Positions 43,842-54,963 of a stretch of DNA of 64,000 nt are shown in pieces. The notes beneath the pieces were generated by a model. That model saw only the letters and a list, made by a program, of their open reading frames with translations. It searched no databases and was not told where the DNA came from. A program made the position numbers and the translations under genes. The DNA is from Axinella damicornis. Its lineage: Eukaryota > Porifera > Demospongiae > Axinellida > Axinellidae. Each line of letters begins with the position of its first letter. The first letter of the stretch is position 1. The stretch spans positions 6,798,646-6,862,645 of the forward strand of contig OZ007514.1 of the NCBI GenBank assembly GCA_963931865.1, written 5' to 3'.

Positions 43842-43982
43842 GAACAACCGTACCGTGAGCGATCGAATTTCCTGTCCGCGATGATATTTCCTAGGAAATA
43901 TGCACGCCCGCGTTAACATTTCCTAGGAAATTTCAACGCCGCGATCATATTTCCGAGCGATCGGATTTACTGTAACACCGGC
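43842..43982 (-). repeat. TIR, right arm
   Basis: Inverse of 43,029-43,170 at about 99% identity, ending CTGTAACACCGGC. Confidence 0.9.
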
Positions 43983-43999
43983 TATATAGCGCTGTTAGG

Positions 44000-44880
44000 C
44001 TGTTTGTTGCATGCGCGATTCAAGTGCACCCACTTTCTTAATAATTTTTGTTAGCTAGTTAAGGTTACGAGATACTCGTGCGCGCGCCGTGCGAAATGTA
44101 TTGGGAAATGTATACCGGTACATGTACCTAAGTTCGCTAACAAAAATCTCTGGTACGAAGAGCGTGAGCAACTTGATTCCGGCGGTGGAGGTGCGCTGTC
44201 ACAGGTGCAGGGCATGACGGAAGCTTTTTTGATAGCATAATCCCTGCGGCAAATTTATCTGCTGTCTTGCTCGAGAAAAGCGGTAAATAGGTGAACTTTA
44301 TGCAAGGCTATCACACCAATAATTGGAATCCTACAAAGCTTTCACCAATCAGAAGTGCAAAGTGGCATCTCAATCTACAAGCAAAACAGTACTGAAATAA
44401 CCAGTATGCTAGTTCCCCGACATGGAAATACGTAGATACATGATAGCTCTTCAATTCAAAATTCTTTATGACATGAAGCACTACTCCAATCCTCCTTGAA
44501 TGCTATTTTGAAGTTCATAAAATATACAACAATTAATTTTAGTGATGTGCATGTGGATGTACGACTTCTAGCTAGTTACTTCTAGCTAGCTAGCTAGCTG
44601 AAGTCAGAGACATGAAGTAGCTAATTATAAGAAGCGACTGAGGTGTGTTGATTCTAGCAGGGAGCACTCTGTCGAAGCGAAGATATACAGACGGACCTGT
44701 CTTCCATCGAGTGAGTCCCAAGCATTTTTTTGCGGCAAATGCTACATGTGGAATGATTCACTCGCATGCTCTTCAATGGTATCTTCGCGGCGAATTGAGG
44801 TCATACTCACCGTATCCTCCCCAGTTCTCTCAGGAGACGGTCCACAAATGCGTTGCTCGATTCCATGATTACTAGTACGT
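44000..44880. other. No gene recognised
   Basis: A 76-codon plus-strand frame at 44,645-44,875 has no known features. GCTAGCTAGCTAGC runs are present near 44,580. Confidence 0.35.
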
Positions 44881-44892
44881 AGAGTAGGGATT

Positions 44893-45117
44893 TCAGTATT
44901 CAAGTGGGTTGAACCTGTTGGGGCAGAACTTACTCAGGAATGGTTTTTCTCCGGTGTGGTGCCTGACGTTGTGTTGGACAGAACTCGTAGCTATGGCGTC
45001 TCTCTTGCGTGGACTGTCTGAAGTGACGATTGGCAGGACGATTGAACCTCTTGGGACTGAATTTACACAGGTATGTTTTCTTGACTCTCCAAAAAAGCAC
45101 TCTGCATGGAGAACACC
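44893..45117 (-). pseudogene. Decayed C2H2 zinc-finger fragment
   Basis: The minus strand reads HHTGEKPFLSKFCPNRFNPL and, upstream in another frame, YLCKFSPKRFNRPANRHF. HTGEKP is the canonical C2H2 inter-finger linker. The first Cys of the following finger is Ser here. Stops and frame changes separate the pieces. It is the single-unit relative of the 34.27-34.74 kb array. Confidence 0.6.
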
Positions 45118-45525
45118 AAATTGATTTCTGTATAAATTTTGAGACATAATCTGCATGCACTGAGCACAACAAAGACTGATATAGCTAGCTAGCTACTATA
45201 TTTTTATGGCGGCCATTCAGTACTGAGTAGACTAAGAGAATGTGAACAAAGCACCCAAGACATGCGAGCAAAACTGCATAGAGAAACTTTATAATGCATA
45301 ATAATAGCTACGTACCTCTAGAACCGCTTCAAGAACCAGCAAAACAACAGAGAACAAGAAAAATTTGAATTGCGAGGGGACCTTTTGTATGCTAGTGCAG
45401 TTTCCGGTGCATGTAGAGGTACCAGGTGCGCATGAGCCTCGAGCCGCATTCGGCGGCTCATGCGCTACTGGTCGTACGTAATTTTTATTGGCCTATAATC
45501 TGAAGTCACTCCGTCTCGAGCTCCA
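45118..45525 (-). repeat. Large inverted repeat, arm 2
   Basis: Near-identical inverse of 33,841-34,262, with the variant hairpin GAGCCGCATTCGGCGGCTC. Confidence 0.9.
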
Positions 45526-45584
45526 CCCCTATACAGGTCAGGGTCTGGGGTATATTATACTCGCTGTAATTACCCCGCGCGCGC

Positions 45585-46180
45585 ATGCGCGAAGCGGGGT
45601 TAAGCAATCGGTTTTGTCTGTCAGTCTGTGACTCTAAAAAAATTGAAATCTCGCCACATAAACCCTCATAAACCATCGAAATGGAGTCAAACAATAGCAA
45701 ATAGCAAAAAACTGCTCTATGTGTACCTGACTGAAGTCAAGTTGCTCCGTTTCGCTGTATTTCGGCTATTTCCTACTTTTCATAACTATTCATAACATTG
45801 GCTCCACCTCTTCGTGACCTCAGAGTCCCATCAAGAACAGGACACATGGTGCATTTGGAAACTTCATGCTTCGAGATGACCGCCTGGAAACAGTGTTTTC
45901 TCACGATCTATGTACTTCACAGGCATCGTGGCTATTGTTTCGGCTGTTTTTTCCAACTATTTCCTATTATTCGTAACATTTGGCTCCACCTCTCCAGTAT
46001 ATACGGTAAGCGGTCACTCCCACACCTTGGATATGGCCATACACGAACACGGTATACGCGATAGCGCATCGGCAGAGATGTCACGTCGATTGTAGCTGCA
46101 TGCACTGCATGCATGCATCCTGGCCTGTAGACGTTCATGACAGCGCGGGGTATGTGTTCTATGAACACCTCTAGTTGCAA
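45585..46180 (+). repeat. Dispersed ~600-bp repeat, copy 2 of the 35.6 kb family
   Basis: Same order and orientation as 35,640-36,200. It includes GTATATACGGTAAGCGGTCA. Confidence 0.75.
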
Positions 46181-46574
46181 GATCGTACCCACCACTGTTT
46201 CCTTAATTGTGGTGTAATTATGCAGCAGGTGGGTGAAGAATAATGGCATGCAAATCAGCAACAATAAACAAAAAAGGTATACACAACTGTACTAAGACAG
46301 AGTTTTAAGGTCCTCTGACATGCAGAATGCAAATCAGCAACAATGTATACAAAGATAGTTTTAAGGTCCTATGGTCAGCAGAGCCATCCAGCCTGTGAAC
46401 TTCCTGTAGTGGACATATCTTCATGCCATCTGGTTGCTCAATCCACCTACAGCAAAAAGGAGCATCCAATATGTTCTGAATCACACCATGTCAACATGCC
46501 AAATTCTAGCAATAAAAGTGACGATACACGTAGTAAAACCATACCGTATCTATGCTTATCACACACTTAGCTAT

Positions 46575-47140
46575 GGAGTTGCCGTACATTTACTCCCATA
46601 GGAAAGCGTGCAATTTTCCCCCAAATTGCACGGTTATTTAGCCCGATGGCCATCAGAAATTGCACACTTACTAACCAATCAGTTCAAGCTCCACCTTAGC
46701 AACGAGCGTCGGTGTCATGGCTACGCCTCGTTTTCATTAGCATATTAATGGTTGAAAATGGCTGTACTGTGTGAACGCTTGCGTTGTTTAAGCTTTCTGT
46801 ACCCGAGCAGAAGAAATGCTGTGAGAACCAAATGATAGCGTGGCGAAAGTGTTGTCACAGAAACGGTGGTGCTAGTCATTGTGCCATACTAACTCTGCAG
46901 CCGTACTTTTCGTGGCTGTTATGCACACACACTGACACAGGCTCTGTGCTGCTGTTTTGGGACCCTGGGTGTCAGTTGCAACACCGCACTTCCGTACTAA
47001 ACTTCACTACACAACACATCAGTACTCAGATAAGTGGTACTAGTAGTGTGTAGTTCACTCGCACATGAGTGCTATTTGTGGCTGGGGCGTGGCTTTAATC
47101 GCTCAAACCGCTTCCTTTCGACCATGCCATGGTGCCATGC
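46575..47140 (-). repeat. Dispersed ~600-bp repeat, inverted copy of 6.95-7.56 kb
   Basis: TTACTCCCATAGGAAAGCGT to CCATGGTGCCATGCCTGGAA is the inverse of 6,946-7,550, with a few small indels. Confidence 0.8.
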
Positions 47141-47148
47141 CTGGAATA

Positions 47149-47297
47149 TATGATTATCACATATATTCTCGTGCGATTTGGGAATAATTGCACTCACAAC
47201 AGGCATAAATTGCACTCGCTATCATTCGTGCAATTACTTTGCCTGTTGCTCGTGCAATTATTCCCAAATTGCACTCGAAACACAATCATGTGATTAT
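47149..47297. mobile_element. Palindromic MITE of the TTGCACGAGC family
   Basis: TGATTATCACATATATTCTCGTGC at one end mirrors GATTGTGTTTCGAGTGC-type sequence at the other. AATTGCACTC and GTGCAATTA blocks mirror each other inside. Confidence 0.7.
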
Positions 47298-47344
47298 CTA
47301 TACCAATAAAACAGTATAACAAATAAAATTCACTACCGTAGGAT

Positions 47345-47840
47345 TGGAATCATAGAAATTCCAGGAAATGAATTTGTATCGCTAGATTGGATGGACCATT
47401 GTAATAGATAGAAATTGTAGCGCTGCGTTTGGAGTGAAATCGTTTGTGACCGTTGCTATTCCAGGAAATGGGCATCAAACTGCCATGCCACATACTGCAT
47501 TTCGAGCATTTATGACTGTTTTGTGTCTCCACTCATGATGCACGGCCCCTAGCGCTGATTCCAGAAACTGCATGGGCGTCTATACCATGCCATCATAGCC
47601 ATGCGCTGCTTTTCAAGTGTTAACTTGTGACTGTTATTCCAGGAACATGACATCAACTGCCATGCCACGCGCTGGCATTCGGCGTTGTGACTGTTGTGAC
47701 TACACTATTCCAGAAAATTGACACCCACTGCCATGCCATACGCTGCATAATTTTCTGCATAATTTTCTGCATAGTTTTCAGCGGTGTGGCTATAGTAATT
47801 CCAAGAAATGGGCATCATCAACCACGACTGACTATGAACT
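47345..47840. repeat. Degenerate ~85-bp tandem repeat, ~5 units
   Basis: ATTCCAGGAAATGGGCATCA, ACTGCCATGCCA and GTGACTGTT recur in order with heavy drift. Confidence 0.7.
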
Positions 47841-47887
47841 GTGTATTTGGGTACATTGGAATCAGAGCAAAATAGTCCTATGTATAC

Positions 47888-47916
<29 letters not shown>
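47888..47916. repeat. Poly-G tract
   Basis: An uninterrupted G run. Confidence 0.95.
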
Positions 47917-47918
<2 letters not shown>

Positions 47919-48224
47919 TAGTCGTTTCAGCAGTTCCTGAAGGCTGTTCATCCTCCAGTCGGCTAGGTTTGAATGCTCCACGGTTAGTCGGGACTCTCAG
48001 ACGATCTACACAACTTCATCGGCGGTTTTTAAACTTATGGGCCACATCCCCCATACGTCCACTTGACATAAATCACGTGATGAATGATACCAGTTCCACT
48101 TTTTTCGCCGCCCTTCTGCATCCGTGTATTATTGTCAATGGAAACCGAAGAACAGAAAAAATGGGGTAGGCCTGGGAACGAGGCTTGTATAGATAGGGTA
48201 CTCTCTATGACTGGTGCCGCTCAG

Positions 48225-48350
48225 CAAAATTTTGGGACCTGTTGGGATCTCAACCCATGACCTTTTAATTCCTTGTCAGATGTTGCTACCACTAAGCCAT
48301 TAATTTTGGCCCATTTTCTTCGGTGGATTCGATTCCTTTCTCTCTCTGCA
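48225..48350 (-). mobile_element. tRNA-derived SINE, family 2, copy 1
   Basis: The minus strand reads TGGCTTAGTGGTAGCAACAT (box A) and later GGGTTGAGATCCCAAC (box B). The pyrimidine-rich segment after the tRNA part (CGATTCCTTTCTCTCTCTGC on plus) matches the copy at 50.2 kb. Confidence 0.65.
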
Positions 48351-48796
48351 CTACTAACTACATATCATGTAATTGAGTATTATACAACACCCTACATACT
48401 TTTCTCATTATACATGTATTATGTGGAAAGGTATGTAGGATGATTACGTTCATAGCCATTACTCCTCATGCGGCCCGTGAGACCAACCTTGCAAATTCTA
48501 CCGGATCGATCCGCCTTGGTATCATGCAACAGGCCCATATATACATATATAAAATATATATTCATGTATATACTTCTCTCCCGCACTTCCCAATTCCTGT
48601 CTGCATGCCCGTCTTCTTATGTTTCCCTGTATTCCATATGTACTGAAGTTCCTTTATATATCAAAGTCTTCGTTTACTGTACTGTGTCGTTTCCGTTATC
48701 GTTATTGGTGTGTTTTTGTAAAATGTCTCATAAGCTCTCATGAGCTGGCTGCTCCTTGCAGGTGACAAAAAAAGTTTGATTGATTGATTGATTAGC

Positions 48797-48882
48797 TAGC
48801 CTCGTTCCCAGGCTCTCCCACGCGCGAACAAAAATCGTACTGTAAGCGACTAAAAGCTGGGCGGGGCCTGGGAACGAGGTTA
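48797..48882. mobile_element. MITE with TAGCCTCGTTCCCAGGC ends
   Basis: TAGCCTCGTTCCCAGGC at the left pairs with GCCTGGGAACGAGGTTA at the right. No clear flanking duplication remains. Confidence 0.75.
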
Positions 48883-49881
48883 GTTCATAGCTATTCGTAG
48901 CCTCACAACTGACGCTGTTTCTCAGATTCGTCGCCTCAGAACTGACGCTGCTTATAGATTCGTTGCCCTGCAAGCTGTACGTCGACGTATTAACCATCCA
49001 TCGACTCACGATGTAATTTTGACATAAACGGCATGCGGCCTTGGTCCTACGCTGTTATCTTGGGCCAGGTGACCAGCTTGAGCTCCTCCCTTGTTTGTGA
49101 TGCACATCGCAGGAAATCAACCTCGCTATAATCGAATTCCTCTGGTACTTATGCACAATTACGTCATGAGGGAATCCACAAGTGCACCATTAAATTGGTG
49201 TACGCGCAGGAGATTTGCTGACGCTGTGCACTTTGGATCCGTTTTGTAGAGACTGGACGTAACCCAATCAAAGAATTTAGCTTCGTAATGCATAACTAAG
49301 TACAATGTAACAAGTCATTTATGCCTGAAACCAAGCAACATCGATATCTACCAAGTGAAGCTCAATGGGTTCTTGTATAGGATTGGTAGATGATTTCCTA
49401 AGGATCTGCCTGATACACATTAATTAAACGGAATGGTCAGCAAAACAATCTGTGAACTTGGTGGACATATCTTTTCTTGCTCATGTAATATCCTGCACGG
49501 CCATGAACAGCTTGTCAGTGACAATGGCGAATGAGAGAATAATTATATCTCTGAACAGCCCGGGGAATTCTTCTAGAATCGAGGATAAACACGCACATGA
49601 CCAGGGCTATATACAAGACAGAGATAACTCATAAAAATCAGGGGCATGAGAAAAATATCACAAGACAATACACATTTGTGTTCACTGCACTATTTCAAGT
49701 TCCTTTGCTTAGCTCCTGGTCGCTACATCCAGAAATGATGCCAGCTGTTTGTATCTTACTGGGGCTGCTCTTGATCTGTTCATTCCACCTACACCAAAAT
49801 GTGTGAATATTGTGCTATAATTATGACTCATGCCTAGCCAAATTGCAGCAACAAGAAGTTTGATGATACAGGTACATTTAC

Positions 49882-50065
49882 TACAGAGGTTTTCAGGTTG
49901 CTTGTCAAAATGAAATGTGCCAACTGCAGAGTCCACTTACCTTAACCAACCACTAATTAGATTTATCCCCCTTACAGTGCTGAGCTGCAGTGGTTTTTGT
50001 AGCTAAGGTAAGTGGACTCAGCACTTGGCACTTTTCACCTGACAAGCAACCTGAAAACCTCTGTA
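49882..50065. mobile_element. Palindromic MITE (184 bp)
   Basis: TACAGAGGTTTTCAGGTTGC at the left is the inverse of GCAACCTGAAAACCTCTGTA at the right. The inner arms (GAGTCCACTTACCTTA and TAAGGTAAGTGGACTC) also pair. Confidence 0.85.
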
Positions 50066-50089
50066 CATTGTAGAACCATACCCTGTATG

Positions 50090-50215
50090 ATTTGTGCTGC
50101 TCAGAAGGCTATGGACCATGCAGCTGGGATTCAAACCCATGGTCTGAACAGACGCTACGACCACTAAGCAACAGTTTTTCTGTGGATTCAAGTTCTTTCT
50201 CTCTCATGCAACTGC
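50090..50215 (-). mobile_element. tRNA-derived SINE, family 2, copy 2
   Basis: The minus strand reads TTGCTTAGTGGTCGTAGCGT (box A) and ATGGGTTTGAATCCCAGC (box B), with the TTCTTTCTCTCTCATGCA segment shared with 48.3 kb. Confidence 0.65.
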
Positions 50216-50739
50216 TCCATGCACATTCGACAACTGTAATGTGTACTCGCTCAGGCTCGCCCCACAATGTTCTGCATTCGTCTAGTTATGCCGCATGTAC
50301 ATCAAGTAGTAGAGAAGAGGACAGGCACCCTGAGACAAGCCAGGAAGGAGCAGAAGAACCCAAGCTGTGGAAACAGTTTTGCGGCCGATCTTTCCGATTA
50401 CTGCAGCAGCCAGCATCACTGCGAGACCAGCCGATAGCGTGGCCAGCAACAGCAAGAATGGCAGTCACTGCTTATACGCCGGTCAAGAGATGGCCAAATA
50501 CTGTGTACTTGTGACTTAGTGTTTGACAATGGCGTAAAATGATTTTAGGTGTATTATCATATAAAACTTGTGTCAACATCATTCAAATGCAACAGGCTAA
50601 CACAAGTTACTACAGGAAGGACCAATAGATGCATGGCCCATACATGCATATACCAAGAGGTTACGGGATAATGCTGTGCTAGTAGCCTCTTTCCCAGTAA
50701 GCGATGAAAAGCTGGGCGTGGGACTGGGACTACTTGACA

Positions 50740-50897
50740 AGAAGAGGTATGTACCCAGGGGTGATGATAATAGCTGCAAATGGATCACCCATTTTGAGGA
50801 TGGAACTGAAGATACAGTGTCAGATCCTGATGCAGCCGATGACTATGAATTTGATTATGACCATATGGTGAAAGAGACTGCAGCAATGAAAATTTAA
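50740..50897 (+). CDS. Candidate terminal exon, acidic C-terminus
   Basis: The plus strand reads RYVPRGDDNSCKWITHFEDG then TEDTVSDPDAADDYEFDYDH and MVKETAAMKI before a TAA. It looks like a real acidic tail. The start of the frame (50,676) lies in TAGCCTC-type MITE sequence, so the true exon border is unclear. The family is unknown and no partner exons were found. Confidence 0.3.
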
Positions 50898-51732
50898 CTA
50901 GCTATAATTGTGCTAGCCCACTGGTCACATATGATATTCATTGCACCACAAGTAAGTATGCTTCAGACTTAATATATATCTGTCCATTGATTGCTATGGC
51001 TGCTGTGTATACAATACATTGAAGCTGCATGCGCACTCTTGTCAATGGGACCACAAACATCTTGCTCAGTCGCTAATAAGCTGCAGCAGTTTCCTGGGCA
51101 ACACAGTGCTGGGCTAGCTTGTGCGCAAGTTATAAAGCGGTGATAACTAGCAAACTATACAGGTTTTTGCTGCATGAACTTGGTGTTTATGTGTACTAAG
51201 TTTCATTTCATATGGCCTTAGTGTAGTTGTAAAATTAATGTTTGTATATATAAAACCACACTATTCCGTAACCTTAAGTCCATTGTCCAGCAGCACTTCA
51301 CAGCTTGGCAGGATGACTGCTCAAGAAAACAAAAAATCGTGCAGCAAGCCTTTCCAGGTGCCAGCTCGGAGTGATCTATTTTGCATTTGGTGGACATCGT
51401 CAGAGAGTCCAGGTCATATGGTTGGTGAACAGGTGGGAAAATTCCAGCCTGTGAACCCAGTGCAAGGTCAGTACAAGAAGTAGTACGCATGCGTCGAACA
51501 GTTCATTGTCTGGTAAACTCTGCACAGATCGAGACAGAACTAAGCGTACCGTCGGGCACGCGCGTTAATGTTTTGCACTTAAGTATCATTTGATGTCCTC
51601 ATGACATCAGTGGCAGACATCACATGATATGTTTCACCAGGCTCTCTCCCACCATGGCAGTGAGATAAAATCAGGGCGGAGGCCTGGGAACGAGGCTAGT
51701 GAGCACCATGGTACCTCCTTTCAGGACAAGTG

Positions 51733-51834
51733 CATAGCCTCGTTCCCAGGCTCCCCCTGCGCGCACGGTAAAGAAACGTACGGAGGGGTATCAGGCTAGG
51801 CTGCCATATTTTTCGTTGCCTGGGAATAAGGCTA
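51733..51834. mobile_element. MITE with TAGCCTCGTTCCCAGGC ends
   Basis: Left end TAGCCTCGTTCCCAGGC, right end GCCTGGGAATAAGGCTA. The flanks ACAAGTGCA and ATGAGTGCA agree at 7 of 9 positions, perhaps an eroded 9-bp duplication. Confidence 0.65.
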
Positions 51835-52629
51835 ATGAGTGCATACATAGGTAGCTTTGTCTGGCAAATAAGATTACCAAACAAGCCTTGTAAGTCACAA
51901 TTAGAGGTGTTGTAAGTCCAGATTAGAGGTTTGTCCATCTGTATCAGTGGCACTAGTCATGCAGCCCATGCAATGCAGGTCACACATACGCTGCAAGTGC
52001 ATTGGCTTAAGGTCAGAACAGACGATCAAACTTGAGACTGCATGGGCAATGCTACTGGAAATCTGAAAATGACCAGAGTGATTGACTCTCACAGGTACCA
52101 GTCCACCCAGCAGCCCTTCCAAATTGAATATCAGCCCAGTCCCACAGGAGTAGTGTGCTTTGCCCTTTGGATTGACTGTCCCCCACAAATTGTACATCAG
52201 CCCAAAACTAACACATGATGATCAGCAAAGTCAAATTTATCCTAAATTAAAGTCACGAGACACGTCGGCATTAAAATTGCCAGCAACCAGCATGACATGA
52301 AGGCTCCTTGAAGGTCACTGATCATGTGAAGACTGTTTCGCTGTCACAACACAAAGGACAACTGCATAACGGATTTCAAACGCCGTAATTGTCTTTTCTT
52401 GAGGCAACATTAATCCTTTCACTGGTAAGATTTCCCAAGAAGTTGAGAGCTAATCAATTAACCGATTATACGCGAGACACATATACGCGTCAATAATTTT
52501 CAAGTGCTGAACCGCGGTAGACACGTCATGGCTAAAGCTGAGTTTTACAAAGCCCAAGGAAAGCCATGACTCTTGTATCCGGTCTGAGGTTAGGTTGGGG
52601 CCTCCCCCTACTAATTTAAATTTATTTGG

Positions 52630-53010
52630 ACTCAAAGGGAGCGTAGTGAAACCACTGTTTTCTAGGCCCTTTTATGCTCAAAACCAGAAATGGCCCAACC
52701 AAGGGCTATTCACGGCTAAGCCCAAATGTGGCCATGCTGTTTGCGGGTGTACCCACCCACCTCTCCCTGATCCGCCCTTTCTGCTCACGGAGAACCAAAG
52801 TCCCAAGGACATCACCGGATTTGATATCATGAAGCTGAAAGTCTCAGCCATGAACACTAGAAATGGAGGCCCTACAAGGCACGACGGCTTGTTTCTAAGT
52901 CCATTTATGCCAAAACAACCTGCAGTCCAAACACGGCCATGCTGTTTGCACCCTTTGGGTGCACTGTTTCTGCTCATGCAAAACCAAGGACAAGGAAATT
53001 GCCAGAAATG
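52630..53010. repeat. Diverged tandem duplication, ~215-bp unit
   Basis: TTTTATGC(T/C)(C/A)AAA, GGCCATGCTGTTTGC, TTTCTGCTCA and ACCAA blocks recur in order in the two halves. Confidence 0.6.
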
Positions 53011-53164
53011 ACATCACGATGCTGATTACACTCCTGGTAGGGAAATATTGTGCCGCGTAAATAATCCAATATAAATAATGTTTGAGTACTTAGGATTGGC
53101 CTACAGAGATTCTGACTACACCGCCGTGATCGCTATCATGTACTGACCTGAATGTAAAAAGTTA

Positions 53165-53545
53165 GTGCTGAAACTCACCTTGGTGGTGGAGATATGAGCG
53201 CTTTTGTCTCGCCATTGGCTGCCATTGCTCGAGCGCTCCATCGACTTCCGATGGCAGTACTGTTTTTAGGAAAGGCACACAAAGTTTCTGACCACACGGC
53301 CATGATCGCTGTCGTTCACTGACGCTTACATGCCAAAACTCACTGTGCTGACTAAGTTGTGAGTGCTGTAATAATGTCTTGTATGCCTTTTGGTCACCAT
53401 TGCCTGCGATTGACTGAGCGTGGTTGCCACGTGGCATGTGCGTTAATTGGAACGAATTGCAGCTTGTGCTACGGCGAGTCGCAACCGGGGTTGCAACGCG
53501 GCTACCAGGAGTGCGGTTGCCCTTCGAATTGTACACTGTTAAATG
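53165..53545 (-). repeat. Dispersed repeat, inverted copy of 23.75-24.15 kb
   Basis: It carries both ATG modules on the minus strand (QHSQLSQHSEFWHVSVSERQ and ARQKRSYLHHQGEFQ), with the GGTGAGTTT donors preserved in part. Confidence 0.6.
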
Positions 53546-53775
53546 GCAACATGGTGACTGAAGGGCTAATGGGAAACCAATAGACTTAAAGTGGGAGCTC
53601 ATGTGGATCCTGGTGGCTATTTGTGTCAGATTGTGTCAAATACAACCTTGCAACCAAGGTTAGCTAGTTGGCTTCACAGGTTACCAACGGCACAGACGCA
53701 CCCTCCAACACACAGAATAATGGTTGCTAATGATATCACACCAATTACAGTTCTCGCCTGAGCCATGGTCAGGGT

Positions 53776-53868
53776 TAGCCTCGTTCCCAGGCCTCCGCCC
53801 AGATTTTATCTCACAGCCATGGAGAAAATGCGAGATAAAATCTGGGCGGAGGCCTGGGAACGAGGCTA
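53776..53868. mobile_element. Palindromic MITE with 9-bp target duplication
   Basis: TAGCCTCGTTCCCAGGCCTC at the left is the inverse of the right end, and CCAGATTTTATCTC pairs with GAGATAAAATCTGG inside. The flanks 53,767-53,775 and 53,869-53,877 are both GGTCAGGGT. A 9-bp duplication points to the Mutator (MULE) type. Confidence 0.85.
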
Positions 53869-54394
53869 GGTCAGGGTATGGTTGGACAGAGGTTCAGAGC
53901 TCAGTTCAGCATGATAGGTACTGTATATAGGTACTCAATGCTCTTCACAAATTAATTTAGCCGGTTTCATCAACAGCATTCACACAAAAATGCTCCTGAA
54001 ATCCTTTCTTAACTTGCCTGGCCATTGTTGATTGTTCAAACATGTACTCAGCTACATTGTATATTCATGCAATATGGCCTTTAATCTAGCCACGCCAAAT
54101 AGCCAAGACCTGATGACTAACTGGCATTGGGACCGGTACTGATACCAATTCCAGTATCAGTGGAACCCTACTTTAGTGGGAACAAAATTTTATGCTGTGA
54201 GGGTTAATTAACTTAATTAATTAACTAACATTATCTATATTGGGCTTCAATTGGCAAAATCTTTCTGTAAAAAGAAAGAGCTGCTTTAAACGCTATTGTA
54301 CCTTGAAAAACCTTTGCGCGAGGTGAGGCCATCCCTCTCTCTTTCTGACATTAACGAAGATGAACTTGAGAATGAAGTTGAAGCGATTACCTAG

Positions 54395-54515
54395 GAAGGT
54401 GGAAGGGGATGAGATGGGAGATGGGAGGAAGGGGGAAGGGGAGATGGGAGGAAGGGGGGAGGGAAGATGGGAGGAAGGGGGAATGGGGAGGTGGGAGGAG
54501 GGGGCCGGAGATGGG
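54395..54515. repeat. GGGAGGAAGGGGGA-rich purine repeat
   Basis: Degenerate ~19-bp units of GATGGGAGGAAGGGGG. Open frames on both strands are composition effects. Confidence 0.85.
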
Positions 54516-54963
54516 AAGAACATTGATAGGGAATGGGAGGAAGTTGGATACGATACGTACACTCATGGAACATGAATATGTGTACAGCAGGTTCCATGCA
54601 CTAACATGTACAGTGCTCCCAGCAAAGAGAGTACATTTCAGAAATTTTGGAGGTTTCAACCAGCTCTAATCACATATATACTTACAGCTGCGTTTACACA
54701 TAGTTACTTTACTGGATTAGAAGTGTCCAGACGTGCAACTTTTTGAGGCAGTTTAGCTCATGAATCATCTACATGTATCACAACTTGTGCTCAGGGGGTG
54801 TGGGGCTGGACTACTGGTCATGTATACTGACAGCCATGTGCAGCAGATAATCACTTAGAAACTGTTTACACACTCCTCCTTCGAAACTAATCCGGATTTA
54901 ATCCGGGTCAACCCACATCCTGATACGTTTACGTAAACCGGTTTCCAATCCGGATTAGAGACA

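Larger units (their letters stand above)
43029..43982 (+). mobile_element. 954-bp TIR element carrying an Ulp1/PHD fragment
   Basis: The arms 43,029-43,170 and 43,842-43,982 are inverse copies that differ by one substitution and one single-base indel, so the element is young. The interior is a protease/PHD gene fragment. No transposase is present. I see no clear target duplication. Gene-capturing TIR elements of this kind (Pack-type) are best known among Mutator-like elements, where Ulp1-like genes are also often carried. The superfamily here is open. Confidence 0.8.
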
